Numbered from the stretch's first letter, positions 1 through 8,634 are shown. The stretch: 64,000 bases of DNA from Pedobacter nanyangensis (GCF_003313505.1 NZ_QMHO01000012.1:62001-126000), one strand, 5' to 3'. The notes: generated by a model from the sequence alone, not told the origin. Numbers and translations are program-made.

Positions 1-1
1 A

Positions 2-478
2 ATGAAAGAGAAAAAAGACCGTGTTGACGATGCTTTACACGCCACTCGTGCAGCGGTAGAAGAAGGCATTGTTGCTGGTGGTGGTGTTGCTTTCATCCGT
101 GCGGTAGAAGCTTTAGCGAACCTAAAAGGCGATAACGACGACGAAACTACTGGTATTGCCATCGTGAAACGTGCTATCGAAGAGCCTTTGCGCCAAATCT
201 GCGAAAACGCAGGTATCGAGGGTTCTATCGTGGTACAAAAAGTTAAAGAAGGCAAAGCCGATTTCGGTTACAATGCACGTACCGATGCTTATGAGAACTT
301 AATTGGCGCTGGTGTAATCGACCCAACTAAAGTATCTCGTGTAGCTTTGGAAAATGCAGCTTCAATTGCGGCAATGCTATTAACTACCGAGGTAGTATTG
401 GCAGACGAGCCGGAAGAAGCAGGCGCTGGTGCACACGCACACCCTCCAATGGGCGGTGGCATGGGCGGCATGATGTAG
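2..478 (+). CDS. groEL: Chaperonin GroEL (HSP60), C-terminal fragment
   Basis: This is the last 158 residues of the 60-kDa chaperonin, which forms the double-ring ATP-dependent folding chamber in the cytoplasm with GroES. The gene is cut by the window edge: the first in-frame Met is internal, and the conserved stretch KDRVDDALHATRAAVEEGIVAGGG (residues 5-28, part of the equatorial domain) normally lies near residue 390-415 of the full protein. The GGG and the later region ending in LTTEVVLADEPEE are typical of the family. The tail ends in the flexible Gly-Met repeat GGGMGGMM, so the C-terminus is complete. groES would be expected upstream, outside the window. A strong terminator-like hairpin follows. 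Confidence 0.97.
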   Translation: MKEKKDRVDDALHATRAAVEEGIVAGGGVAFIRAVEALANLKGDNDDETTGIAIVKRAIEEPLRQICENAGIEGSIVVQKVKEGKADFGYNARTDAYENLIGAGVIDPTKVSRVALENAASIAAMLLTTEVVLADEPEEAGAGAHAHPPMGGGMGGMM

Positions 479-502
479 TCAAGCATCCGTAAATAGTACG
501 TC

Positions 503-523
503 ATGCTGAATTCATTTCAGCAT
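503..523. repeat. Short inverted repeat (ATGCTGAA/TTCAGCAT)
   Basis: An 8-bp inverted repeat with a 5-nt centre lies just after groEL. The same ATGCTGAA/TTCAGCAT type core is a common dispersed intergenic repeat in this lineage (recalled, not searched). It is likely a member of a palindromic repeat family rather than a gene-specific site. Confidence 0.45.
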
Positions 524-532
524 CAGCTATAC

Positions 533-568
533 AAAAATCCCTCAGAGCGAAAGTTCTGGGGGATTTTT
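533..568 (+). terminator. Rho-independent terminator after groEL
   Basis: A hairpin with a 14-bp stem (533-546 with 555-568, one G-T pair) and an 8-nt loop ends in ATTTTTAT. It is A-rich on the left arm and T-rich on the right, so it could work in both directions. It lies 55 nt after the groEL stop codon. Confidence 0.8.
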
Positions 569-578
569 ATTTGCGATA

Positions 579-611
579 CGTCATTGCGAGGAGGAACGAG
601 GAAGCAATCTC
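579..611. repeat. Dispersed TCATTGCGAG...AAGCAATCT repeat
   Basis: Half-copy of an intergenic repeat that reads CGTCATTGCGAGG then (with small changes) CGAGGAAGCAATCT. Other copies are at 40177-40244 (perfect palindromic pair) and 49129-49190 (degenerate). The family sits only between genes in this window. Confidence 0.6.
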
Positions 612-654
612 TATAAATCATTCGAAGCGCTAATCTATTGCTACTATCTCCCTC

Positions 655-790
655 CAGTCCTGCTTTCCGCTCCAATCTTTTTGTTCCTCTACACAAACCT
701 CATAGGTTTACTATGAATAATGTCTATTAAACCTATGAGGTTTTCCCCCTGGTCAAAAAATATTTCCGCTACAATCAGGGCTAGTTAACC
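655..790. repeat. Composite palindromic element, copy 1
   Basis: Outer arms AGTCCTGCTTTCCGCTCCAA (655-674) and TTTCCGCTACAATCAGGGCT (763-782) enclose an inner perfect inverted repeat AAACCTCATAGGTTTA (695-710) / TAAACCTATGAGGTTT (728-743). Related copies are at 46889-46980 (outer arms, different centre) and 47178-47310 (outer and inner arms, opposite orientation). No ORF is present; this looks like a non-autonomous, nested intergenic repeat. Confidence 0.6.
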
Positions 791-830
791 AAAAACATTG
801 CAAAACACTACCAACCCTTGCGCCTTATTT

Positions 831-863
831 AAACCTCGCAGGTTTTTAAAACCTGCGAGGTTT
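831..863. repeat. 33-bp perfect palindrome
   Basis: A perfect dyad with 16-bp arms (AAACCTCGCAGGTTTT and its complement) around a single T. It has the same 16+1+16 design as the palindrome at 21088-21120. The rest of the gap from 864 to 1010 holds no recognisable gene or site. Confidence 0.65.
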
Positions 864-1010
864 CCAATCGAAAAACAACTTAATACCTAAACTCTTTCGT
901 CTCCCAACTTCCCACCAACCCCAATTTACGGACTAAAACACTTTTCCGACTTGCGGACTTAAGACCTCCCTCCTCTTGCGGAGTACCAAAAAACTTTCTA
1001 CATTTAACCC

Positions 1011-1670
1011 ATGTGGGAAATACTAGGCGATAGAAACCAATTTTTAAGCATTGCAGAAGTCAACAAATTTTTATTGACCATTTTGCTATGTGGCATTATT
1101 GGCGCCGAACGTGAGTACCGCAGCAAATCGGCAGGTTTAAAAACCATGATCATGATTGGCCTGGGTTCTGCCCTATTTACCGTACTCTCCATTAAAATAG
1201 GCGATGTTAGTCACGACAGAATTGCCTCCAACATTGTAACCGGCATTGGCTTTTTGGGAGCCGGAGTAATTTTTAAGGAAGAAAACCGTGTAAAAGGCCT
1301 AACCACTGCCTGCGTTATCTGGATTGTGGCAGCCATTGGCATGGCCGTAGGTTCGGGCTATTTTATACAGGCCATTGGCGTAACCGGCGTAGTGCTTATC
1401 TCGTTACTGGTATTTCCGTATGTAGAGAACATTGCCGAGCGCCGTTTTACCAAGCGCACCTACCGCATTGCCAAAAGGTACCAAAACAAAGATTTAGATA
1501 ATTATGAGCTGATCTTTAAACAGCACAAGCTAAAGCCCAGCCGTGGCAAGCACCAACTGGCCAACGGTATCATTACAGGCACTTGGGATGCCGTGGGAAG
1601 CCCAGCTAACCACCACAACTTTGTGGAGGCCATGCTGCAAGATAGCAGCATCTTAGAATTTGATTTTTAA
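1011..1670 (+). CDS. MgtC/SapB-family inner-membrane protein
   Basis: This 219-residue protein belongs to the MgtC/SapB family. Its N-terminal 150 residues carry the family pattern: GAEREYRSKSAGLKT just after the first membrane segment, MIGLGSALFTVLS, the highly conserved GIGFLGAGVI, then GLTTACVIWIVAAIGMAVGSG. Four to five membrane helices are visible between about residues 18 and 147. The last 70 residues are soluble and basic, as in long MgtC forms. MgtC proteins in pathogens are linked to survival at low magnesium and to inhibition of the F1Fo ATPase; free-living homologues are less well characterised, so only membrane location and family are firm. It appears monocistronic. Confidence 0.9.
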   Translation: MWEILGDRNQFLSIAEVNKFLLTILLCGIIGAEREYRSKSAGLKTMIMIGLGSALFTVLSIKIGDVSHDRIASNIVTGIGFLGAGVIFKEENRVKGLTTACVIWIVAAIGMAVGSGYFIQAIGVTGVVLISLLVFPYVENIAERRFTKRTYRIAKRYQNKDLDNYELIFKQHKLKPSRGKHQLANGIITGTWDAVGSPANHHNFVEAMLQDSSILEFDF

Positions 1671-1869
1671 ACCGTTGCCCCATTTAAAAACCTGTTCGTT
1701 GCAAGTGCAATGTTCCGTTAATATCACCGTTAAATCAAATAATCAGCCTTTTGGCCAGCATTAAAAAATAATCCCGTTAGGCATTACACAGGTCATCAAA
1801 TCCAATATTTGGTATAGCCTATTTTACTAGGCGAAGCTAAAAAAGATGCTCTTTCCATATAATCCCACA

Positions 1870-2475
1870 TTAAACCTCTGGTGAAACAATCTCCCTTTCG
1901 TAAATCAACCAACAGCAAATAAGCACCTTGGCAATACACTTGTATAGCTTTCGCCTGCCCTTATAATCCGCTTCAAATTCATTTTTACATAAGGCCATTT
2001 TAAGCCACTCGTTTAGGGCAACGTGGCATTGATGCAAGTCTGTTTTCTTAAACACATTTTTAATTCCCAAATAAGGGTCGTTAATTTCGGCATCAGTTAA
2101 ATAATCTGCGGCTTTTTCATTGCTCAACACTCCCCCACTTCGCCCCCGGTAAAGTTCCCTTGCCTCAAGCTGCGAAAATTTCACGCCCGTTTGGTCAATC
2201 ACCCAAGTAGCGTTTAACACAACGCTAAAAAGCTCCCTACCATAAATCACATTTGCTGGAGCCGTTTTTATGCGCATTAAAGCCGTAGCACATTTGTACA
2301 TCTTTTTAAGCCCCAATAAATGCTCTTTAATATTCGACACCGCAAAAAAATCACTGAAAACCATATAAGGATCTGTGTAGTGGTCAAACACCACTGCTTT
2401 CAGCTTTGCTTCATCATATTTAGCGGCATAGCGTGCAGTCAGATTGGGGATCCCTCCCTGTTTCATATTTTTCAT
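1870..2475 (-). CDS. Hypothetical protein, 201 aa
   Basis: I do not recognise this protein. It is soluble, without signal peptide or clear membrane helix, and has a basic C-terminal half with several Cys (around residues 146-190: HQCHVALNEW, ALCKNEF, YKCIAKVLICCW). The gene is divergent from the S24-type repressor gene, which suggests shared regulation. Codon use looks like that of its neighbours, so it is probably real, but it could be a lineage-restricted gene tied to the repressor. Confidence 0.6.
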   Translation of the reverse strand: MKNMKQGGIPNLTARYAAKYDEAKLKAVVFDHYTDPYMVFSDFFAVSNIKEHLLGLKKMYKCATALMRIKTAPANVIYGRELFSVVLNATWVIDQTGVKFSQLEARELYRGRSGGVLSNEKAADYLTDAEINDPYLGIKNVFKKTDLHQCHVALNEWLKMALCKNEFEADYKGRRKLYKCIAKVLICCWLIYEREIVSPEV

Positions 2476-2580
2476 AAGATAGGATTAAATTATGGATAGA
2501 ATTAGGTAATGCTTATATTGGGAGGAACAGCAAAAACAGCAAACAATTATACAAACAATTTTGCAAAAATTCAAATTACA

Positions 2581-3297
2581 TTGAAAAACAGTTCTACCAT
2601 ATTTGAAAGAATGATGATTTTGGCAACTAAATCAGGGTGCAAAAATGCCAATGACTTGTCAAAACATCTAGGCTATAAAAGCCCCGAAAAGCTTTATCGG
2701 CTAGAAAGAGACCAAAATGCGAAACCTTCTGTTGATATTTTAATAGATTTTGCCAGTAAATTCAAAACTGCGAATATGAACTGGATATTAACTGGTTTTG
2801 GTAGTGAATATGAAACGGATATCGTTCCACTTAAAGACCGTTTGGGAATTATTCCCGCCGATGATGAAGACATCAAGGATATTACCAACAGGGTTCCTTA
2901 TTACAACATAGACGCTAACGATATCGACATCAGTCGCATGGTGGCAATGGAAGAGAAACCAGAATATTTTGTGAACTATCGCCCTTTTAACGATTGCACG
3001 GCCTACTTGCCCGTTTACGGCGATAGCATGTATCCCAAATACGCCTCTGGAGAAATTGTTGCCGTTAAGGAAATCACCAACCACGATATCATACAATGGG
3101 GCGAAGCTTACGTGATCATAACCACCGAAAGCTCCAACAGCTTAAGGACCATCAAGATTTTACACGAACATCCCGATCCAAATAAGATCATCCTACGATC
3201 TTCAAACCCAAACTTTAAAGGTGATACTGTCCTGAACAAAAAGGAAATCATTTCCCTTTATCTGATTAAAGGAAAAATTACCCGAAATATGATTTAA
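2581..3297 (+). CDS. XRE/S24-type transcriptional regulator (LexA/CI-like)
   Basis: The N-terminal third has a helix-turn-helix (NDLSKHLGYKSPEKLYRLER). The C-terminal half is a LexA/CI-like S24 peptidase domain: the catalytic Ser lies in YGDSMYPKYASGEIVAV and the Lys in RTIKILHE. Such proteins repress target genes and can cleave themselves during DNA damage. An ATG at 2509 would give 262 residues, but its first 24 residues look like translated promoter DNA and would leave only 33 bp to the divergent gene. I prefer the TTG at 2581 (start of LKNSSTIFERMM); the ATG at 2611 is another option. Family members also occur next to phage or imuB-type genes, but none is seen here. Confidence 0.85.
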   Translation: MKNSSTIFERMMILATKSGCKNANDLSKHLGYKSPEKLYRLERDQNAKPSVDILIDFASKFKTANMNWILTGFGSEYETDIVPLKDRLGIIPADDEDIKDITNRVPYYNIDANDIDISRMVAMEEKPEYFVNYRPFNDCTAYLPVYGDSMYPKYASGEIVAVKEITNHDIIQWGEAYVIITTESSNSLRTIKILHEHPDPNKIILRSSNPNFKGDTVLNKKEIISLYLIKGKITRNMI

Positions 3298-3310
3298 ACG
3301 AAAAGCCGCA

Positions 3311-4183
3311 CTATTCCATTGTTTTAAAAAAAGGTATTGCACAGGCGTATTTTGCTTTGGTGTTTATGCCCCGTAGCCTTGCAGGCTTCCACTTTGGCAT
3401 GTTCAGCAAAGTTGTTCTGATATCTTCTGCTACCTTTTGGTTGGCTATTGGCTTATCAAAATCCACTTCAGCTACGTAGCCGTTTTCGTTAACCACCAAT
3501 GTAGCCAAAATCCAATAATCTCCCCTGTCCCTTTTCCTGTAATGGGGAACGTACTTTTTGTAAAAGCCTATATCCTCTAAATACAGTTGGGCAATGTGGT
3601 TGTTGGTATACTTGTAATCGGGCGCAGTAAATAGTGTAGTATATTTTGTTGTAGCTCCCTTAAAAGTGGCAAAACCCCGTTTCAAAACGCCATGATGGTA
3701 AACCTCCTCAAAAAATTTGGTACCCAGGGCATTTTTCCCTTTCCAAACACCTGATTTTCTGCCACCAACATATTGGCCTTCCTCGGTAAAATCTTCTCCT
3801 AAATAATTTAAGGTTTCTACCAAATAGCCGTTGCCATTTTCCACTTGCGTAGCGCCGGCAGTATCAGCCTGATAGTTGAGTTTTACGGAATGATAGTTGA
3901 AATCTGGAACGTTGTTCAGTTGCCCGAAAGCTCTGTCAAAAGAATAAGTGAGAAACACCTCCTCCATTTCAATTTTCCTGGCCATTTTGGCATTTGCCCG
4001 GTAATGATCTTCAATGTAAAGCGTTTTGCCGTAAGCAGGTTTAGTTATTTTACGGACGAGGTAGGCACTGTCCAAATGGCTTACTACCAGGCCCTGCCGC
4101 GAAAGGTACACCGTATCTATTTTTTCTTGAGCAGTTACCACATGAAAAGGCAGGCAAAGGAATATAAAAAATAGCAGCTTCAT
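3311..4183 (-). CDS. Secreted protein with TonB-like C-terminal domain
   Basis: A signal peptide is clear (MKLLFFIFLCLPFHVVTAQ, cleavage likely after AQ). The C-terminal 80 residues resemble the TonB C-terminal fold: ILATLVVNENGYVAEVDF, then LLNMPKWKPARLRG. The middle (about residues 120-200) has a MORN-like pattern (LGEDFTEEGQYVGGRKSGVWKG). There is no transmembrane anchor or Pro-rich spacer, so it is unlikely to be a classical energy transducer; in Bacteroidota such stand-alone domains are common periplasmic proteins of unknown job. It converges on the S24 regulator gene with a 13-bp gap. Confidence 0.75.
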   Translation of the reverse strand: MKLLFFIFLCLPFHVVTAQEKIDTVYLSRQGLVVSHLDSAYLVRKITKPAYGKTLYIEDHYRANAKMARKIEMEEVFLTYSFDRAFGQLNNVPDFNYHSVKLNYQADTAGATQVENGNGYLVETLNYLGEDFTEEGQYVGGRKSGVWKGKNALGTKFFEEVYHHGVLKRGFATFKGATTKYTTLFTAPDYKYTNNHIAQLYLEDIGFYKKYVPHYRKRDRGDYWILATLVVNENGYVAEVDFDKPIANQKVAEDIRTTLLNMPKWKPARLRGINTKAKYACAIPFFKTME

Positions 4184-4306
4184 ATCTAATTGTTAATGCC
4201 TGCCAAAAAAATACAGGCAGGGAAGGTTTAAAAGCAATTTAAAATTTTGATCTCAATTTACATAACCACTGCACCTACTTTTTAACACAATATCACAAAA
4301 CAATCG

Positions 4307-4314
4307 TAGCTTTG
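4307..4314 (+). promoter_or_regulatory. Putative -7 promoter box of sdaA (TAGCTTTG)
   Basis: Exact match to the Bacteroidota -7 consensus TAnnTTTG. It ends only 3 nt before the ATG at 4318, so the transcript would be leaderless or nearly so. Confidence 0.5.
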
Positions 4315-4317
4315 TAC

Positions 4318-5745
4318 ATGCCAAATGAACAAATATCAGTTTTTGACATCTTTAAGATAGGAATTGGACCTTCCAGTTCGCATACGCTTGGCCCTTGGCG
4401 GGCTGCGCAGCAATTCACCAACAGTTTGGCTGCGCAAGGCTTATTAGCCAATGTGGTACAAATTAAGATCCTGCTTTATGGTTCTTTAGCCAAAACAGGT
4501 AAAGGCCATGGCACTGATATTGCAATTTTACTGGGCTTGGCTGGTGGTGATCCCGTAACTTTTGATGTTAATGCCATTGATAGTACCGTAGCCCAAATTA
4601 AGGGAGAAAAAAAGTTAGCACTTGCCGGAAGTTTCGAAATTGATTTCTCCTATCAGGACGACCTGATTTTCCTTTTCTCCGAAAGTTTGCCCTTTCACCC
4701 AAATGCAGTGACCTTCCAAGCCTTCTTATCCAATGGTAAAGCCATTTCTGAAACCTATTATAGCATTGGTGGTGGCTTTGTGGTAAAGGAGGGACAGGAT
4801 AGTAACGAAAAAGAGCTGGTTGAACTGCCATTTCCCATAGAAAAAGCGAGCGAGCTTTTACATTGGTGCCTAACCACTGGACTAAAGGTAAGCGAGATCG
4901 TGATGGAAAACGAGGCGGCCTGGCGGCCAGAGGCTGAAACCAAAAAAGGTATTCTGCAACACTTCAAAGTAATTAAAGAGTGCATTTATAGAGGTTGCCA
5001 TACTTCGGGTTTTTTGCCGGGTGGCTTGGAAGTGGCCCGCAGGGCTGCCAAACTCAACCAACGTTTAATTGGTGAACAAACTTATAGCGACTACGATAGC
5101 TGGATTACCGCAATCCGCAACGGCGGTATGGGCTTTAACTATATTTTGGATTGGGTAAGCTGTTTTGCCCTGGCAGTGAACGAAGAAAACGCCGCTTTTG
5201 GCAGAGTAGTTACCGCTCCTACCAATGGCGCATCGGGTGTGATCCCTGCGGTACTACAATATTTCATCACCTTTTGCAATGGCTACACCGAAGAAAAGAT
5301 CATCCAGTTTATTGCCTGTGCCAGCGAAATAGGCAGCATTTTTAAAAAAGGCGCAACCATTTCAGCAGCCATGGGCGGGTGCCAGGCCGAGATTGGCGTA
5401 TCCTCTGCAATGGCGGCTGCTGCATTAACCGAGTGTTTGGGCGGCTCACAACGACAGGTGCTGATGGCGGCAGAAATTGCCATGGAACACCATTTGGGGC
5501 TTACCTGCGATCCTATTGGCGGCTTGGTACAAATCCCTTGCATTGAGCGTAATACCATGGGTGCCATTAAGGCCATTACCGCAAGCCAGCTGGCTTTGCA
5601 AAGCAACCCAGATAAAGCAAAAGTAAGTTTAGATGCCGTGGTAAATACCATGTGGGAAACCGCCTTGGATATGAACGCCAAATACAAGGAAACTTCTGAT
5701 GGTGGCCTGGCTACAAAAGTACCAATCAGTTTGCCAGAATGCTAG
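4318..5745 (+). CDS. sdaA: L-serine ammonia-lyase, iron-sulfur type (single chain)
   Basis: The enzyme converts L-serine to pyruvate and ammonia using a 4Fe-4S cluster. The sequence covers both halves of the bacterial single-chain form: the N-terminal beta domain (SVFDIFKIGIGPSSSHTLGPW) and the C-terminal alpha domain with APTNGASGVIPA and the cluster motif CDPIGGLVQIPCIERN near residues 398-413. Length (475 residues) fits the family. The start is the ATG at 4318; an in-frame TTG two codons earlier lies inside the promoter box and is unlikely. The gene stands alone between a convergent-type gap and the divergent-facing PaiB operon end. Confidence 0.96.
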   Translation: MPNEQISVFDIFKIGIGPSSSHTLGPWRAAQQFTNSLAAQGLLANVVQIKILLYGSLAKTGKGHGTDIAILLGLAGGDPVTFDVNAIDSTVAQIKGEKKLALAGSFEIDFSYQDDLIFLFSESLPFHPNAVTFQAFLSNGKAISETYYSIGGGFVVKEGQDSNEKELVELPFPIEKASELLHWCLTTGLKVSEIVMENEAAWRPEAETKKGILQHFKVIKECIYRGCHTSGFLPGGLEVARRAAKLNQRLIGEQTYSDYDSWITAIRNGGMGFNYILDWVSCFALAVNEENAAFGRVVTAPTNGASGVIPAVLQYFITFCNGYTEEKIIQFIACASEIGSIFKKGATISAAMGGCQAEIGVSSAMAAAALTECLGGSQRQVLMAAEIAMEHHLGLTCDPIGGLVQIPCIERNTMGAIKAITASQLALQSNPDKAKVSLDAVVNTMWETALDMNAKYKETSDGGLATKVPISLPEC

Positions 5746-5992
5746 GAGAGGATGTAGGCGAATCAGCGGGAAAACCTAACTACATAGGAGTAATTAAAAA
5801 TCAAGTATAAACCCTATCTGCCTGTGGAATCTATTGATCGTGATTTATTACATTTTGGCATCAATGGGCTCGCCAAACTTCGGTTCTCCTAAAGGGCAGA
5901 GAAAAGTGCCTAGAAAAGATATTTGCTAAAATCTGCGGAAAAAATCTCCGCTATCAACAGGAATAATTAACACCTTAGAAATAACGGAACAA

Positions 5993-6604
5993 TCACATCC
6001 CTTTCTTCATCTGCTCAGCAACCTTATTCGCTTGCACATCTTTGCGCTGCAACAAATAGTCTACAATCCTCGTCTTGTTCCTTTCTGAATGATTTTGGCT
6101 CAATTTAAAAACACCTTCCAGCTCGGTTACCGTAATTTCAACACCAACAATTGCCATTAAATGTTGCGCAATATACTCATCCGACATCTGATGAAATGAA
6201 GCAGGACTATGCGTCCCCTCATAGTGATCAGTTAAATCTTCGATGGCCTTTCTGGTACCAGCATCATCCAACAATTTAACCGTACCCCTAGCTTGCACAC
6301 TACTGTAATTCCAAGTAGAAGCTGAGGCAGGATTTTCATAAACCGAAGCGCTTACATAAGCATGCGCACCCTGAAACAACACCAATACATTTTCATTTGC
6401 CAAAAAAGCCTGATGATGGTCGGTTTTTTTCATGACATGGCCAATCAACCTAATTTCATCATCCACAATTTTTACCTGAAATGGAACTTGGGTAGCAGAT
6501 GGGACATTATCATTTGCGCCAATTAATACCGCAAACGGATGTGCTTGCATAAAAGCAATGAGCTTAGCCTTGTCTTTTTCTAAAAAATGACCAACCTTAT
6601 ACAC
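5993..6604 (-). CDS. PaiB-like FMN-binding protein
   Basis: The 203-residue protein matches the PaiB/FMN-binding negative regulator family: HPFAVLIGANDNVPSATQVPF near the N-terminus, GHVMKKTDHHQAF and VLVLFQGAHAYVSASVY in the split-barrel flavin fold, and a final basic part SERNKTRIVDYLLQRKD. In Bacillus, PaiB is linked to repression of sporulation and protease genes; in Bacteroidota the role is unknown and a flavin-dependent enzyme activity is possible. The start codon is GTG, 3 nt after the stop of the anti-sigma-like gene, so it is probably the third gene of the sigma operon. Confidence 0.88.
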   Translation of the reverse strand: MYKVGHFLEKDKAKLIAFMQAHPFAVLIGANDNVPSATQVPFQVKIVDDEIRLIGHVMKKTDHHQAFLANENVLVLFQGAHAYVSASVYENPASASTWNYSSVQARGTVKLLDDAGTRKAIEDLTDHYEGTHSPASFHQMSDEYIAQHLMAIVGVEITVTELEGVFKLSQNHSERNKTRIVDYLLQRKDVQANKVAEQMKKGM

Positions 6605-6607
6605 GGC

Positions 6608-7879
6608 CTAAAACTTAATCTTAACAGTGACTTGATTGTCTGATTTTGGATTGTAGTTCCATTTAGGACCATTTTGCAACAAGCGAACAGCTTCGTCGTC
6701 CATTGCTTTGTTTTGGCCCTTTAGCACTTTAACATTGGTAGGCACACCTTCTTCGCTAACGGTAAAACCGAGCTCTACCAACCGTGTTCCATCGCCAGTA
6801 AGCTTGTTATTCTTTTGAAGGTATACTTCATAAGCTGTCCATCCATCTGCTGGTGCATTAACAGGGCTCAAGGTCAATGGTTTCTTTAAATTGCCAGAAC
6901 TTGCCACCCCTACCTCACTTAAAGAATTTTGGATTTCATCTAATCTGATGTTCAAATTCTGATCGGCTTTTGCCTCTATATTTTTTCCATTGTAGCCAAT
7001 GGACGCTACTTCTATGGAAACTTTATCTGCTTTTTTGTTGGTAGGCAATACAAATTCACCGCTACCATTGGTAATGGTCCTGGCATCTTCCCCCACCATT
7101 TGCACGTAGGCTCCAGAAATAGGTCGGCCTAAATAATCCACTACTTTACCTCTCACGGTAGCGTAGCCCATTTGGGGCCTAACTCCCTCGGCCGCACTTG
7201 CCAAAGCCTGCACTGGCGGGCTTGGAGCCGCTTTAGGAGGGCCAATTACCGACAGTTGATTTTCGTTGGCATGCTCACTTTTAAACCTTGCAGTAGCAGG
7301 CTGCCTATCCAACAAAACTGGACTGCTTTGGGTTGCCGCTACACTTTTGGCACGGTTACTGGCAATAACCGGACTTTCTTTGCTTAAAGTCTTATTTAAA
7401 ACCTGTTCTACTTTTTGTTTATCAATTGTAGCCACAGTTGCCGGTGCTACAGCGCTATCAGCCGTTGGAACAGTTGCAGACACTTCGGGTTTCAGGTCAA
7501 TCTCTATGTTTTTTGCCTTGTTGGCAGCTAATTCTGCCTGCTGTTGGCGTTGGTTTTCGCGCATCCAAAACAGTACGCTCACCGTTAAAAACAATACCGC
7601 AGCAGTTGCCGCAATACTTAACCGATGCGAGGCCATGCGCCACATTTTACGCTCAACAGGTTTTTCTGCAATGCGCTCTTGCAGCTGTCTTTGTAAAATA
7701 GAAAACGTTTGGGTGCGCTTTTTAGCTTCGGTTAAACCAGCCAAAGCTTGGGCTACAAAAGGATCTTCGAGCGAGATACGCTCTACCTTATGCATCATAC
7801 TGGCATCCAACTTACCTTCAAGGTAATCGTCCAGTATTTCAATATCTAACCATTCGTTATTGCCCACTGTTTTTCTCAA
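6608..7879 (-). CDS. Membrane anti-sigma-like protein with carboxypeptidase-like and TonB-type domains
   Basis: The N-terminal 80 residues (LDDYLEGKLDASMMHKVERI) look like a small cytoplasmic sigma-binding region. One membrane helix follows (about 87-106), then a low-complexity periplasmic linker, a carboxypeptidase-D-regulatory-like beta domain (about 243-315: GKVVDYLGRPISGAYVQMVG), and a TonB C-terminal-like domain (about 345-423: VELGFTVSEEGVPTNVKVLKG). The gene overlaps the ECF sigma gene by 23 bp, which supports translational coupling and an anti-sigma role. The start is TTG at 7879 or GTG at 7867; there is no ATG. The TonB-like tail is an unusual addition that could let it sense or contact outer-membrane partners. 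Confidence 0.8.
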   Translation of the reverse strand: MRKTVGNNEWLDIEILDDYLEGKLDASMMHKVERISLEDPFVAQALAGLTEAKKRTQTFSILQRQLQERIAEKPVERKMWRMASHRLSIAATAAVLFLTVSVLFWMRENQRQQQAELAANKAKNIEIDLKPEVSATVPTADSAVAPATVATIDKQKVEQVLNKTLSKESPVIASNRAKSVAATQSSPVLLDRQPATARFKSEHANENQLSVIGPPKAAPSPPVQALASAAEGVRPQMGYATVRGKVVDYLGRPISGAYVQMVGEDARTITNGSGEFVLPTNKKADKVSIEVASIGYNGKNIEAKADQNLNIRLDEIQNSLSEVGVASSGNLKKPLTLSPVNAPADGWTAYEVYLQKNNKLTGDGTRLVELGFTVSEEGVPTNVKVLKGQNKAMDDEAVRLLQNGPKWNYNPKSDNQVTVKIKF

Positions 7880-8408
7880 TACAAATTTTCAAATTCCGCT
7901 TACCGTTTTGGATATAGCTTTTTACTTTAAGCATATCATATCCAGTAATATCGGCAACTTCTTTATAGCATTTCTCTTGAAGATAGAATAAATCTACGCT
8001 TCTTCTCTGTTCTTCTGAAAGGGTTTCCATACATTTTTCCATGATGGTTAACTGTGTTTCTTTTGTGTCGTCGATATCTAGATGCACAAAGTCGCTATTT
8101 TCCACAAAATTATCCTCCATGGTTACCGTTGGATTTCTGGACGATTTCCGCAGTGCCATCAAACAATGGTTACGGGTAAGCACGTGCAGCCAGCTTTTAA
8201 AATTTTGCACCTGATGGATCCGCAGTTTTGAAACCAGCTCTTCAAAAATCTGCATTACCGCATCCTTACTTTGTTCCTCATCTTTAAAATAATTGAAACA
8301 AACCCCATATACCAAGTGCATATATTTGTTGTAAAGTTCGCCCAACATCTTTAAATCGCCACTTTTTTGATAAGCGACAACCAGCGAAGCATCATCCTGC
8401 TCCTCCAT
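7857..8408 (-). CDS. ECF-type RNA polymerase sigma factor
   Basis: Sigma-70 region 2 is seen around residues 20-85 (YNKYMHLVYGVCFNYFKDEE, then FKSWLHVLTRNHCLMALRK), and region 4 in the last 60 residues (LSEEQRRSVDLFYLQEKCYKEVADITGYD, then KSYIQNGKRNLK). Regions 1.1 and 3 are absent, as expected for an ECF factor. I chose ATG 8408 (MEEQDDASLVVAYQ); the open frame extends to a TTG at 8435. It is followed directly by the membrane anti-sigma-like gene. Target genes are not known; the divergent VWA gene, which shares a carboxypeptidase-like domain with the anti-sigma protein, is a natural candidate. Confidence 0.93.
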   Translation of the reverse strand: MEEQDDASLVVAYQKSGDLKMLGELYNKYMHLVYGVCFNYFKDEEQSKDAVMQIFEELVSKLRIHQVQNFKSWLHVLTRNHCLMALRKSSRNPTVTMEDNFVENSDFVHLDIDDTKETQLTIMEKCMETLSEEQRRSVDLFYLQEKCYKEVADITGYDMLKVKSYIQNGKRNLKICIEKNSGQ

Positions 8409-8634
8409 TCTAGATGTATTTTTTATAAACTTCAAATGCGTAGTAATCCCTAAATTTCTTTCAAGTATAAAAATATTTTTCGAGAAGGGTATGGAAAATT
8501 ATGCCATTGCACATCTAGCCTTTAAACGCCCAACGTGAAATGAGCTAATCGTTAACAAGGTATCCTTGCAATTAAGATCGGAACCACTTTAACAAAAGCA
8601 CATCTCATTTATCCTTAAACAAAAATGATGTGAA

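Noticed and set aside
289..504. Minus-strand open frame over the groEL end
   Set aside because: It is antisense to the Gly-Met tail of groEL; composition is explained by the reverse complement of that repeat.
695..863. Possible CRISPR array
   Set aside because: The repeated units are palindromes of one or two copies with no regular spacer, and no cas gene is near.
2581..3297. Prophage or integrative element
   Set aside because: A single S24-type regulator is not enough: no integrase, structural phage genes, tRNA or attachment repeats are visible.
7266..7826. 186-codon plus-strand frame opposite the anti-sigma-like gene
   Set aside because: Antisense to a gene with clear domains; no homology and abnormal Cys/Arg content.
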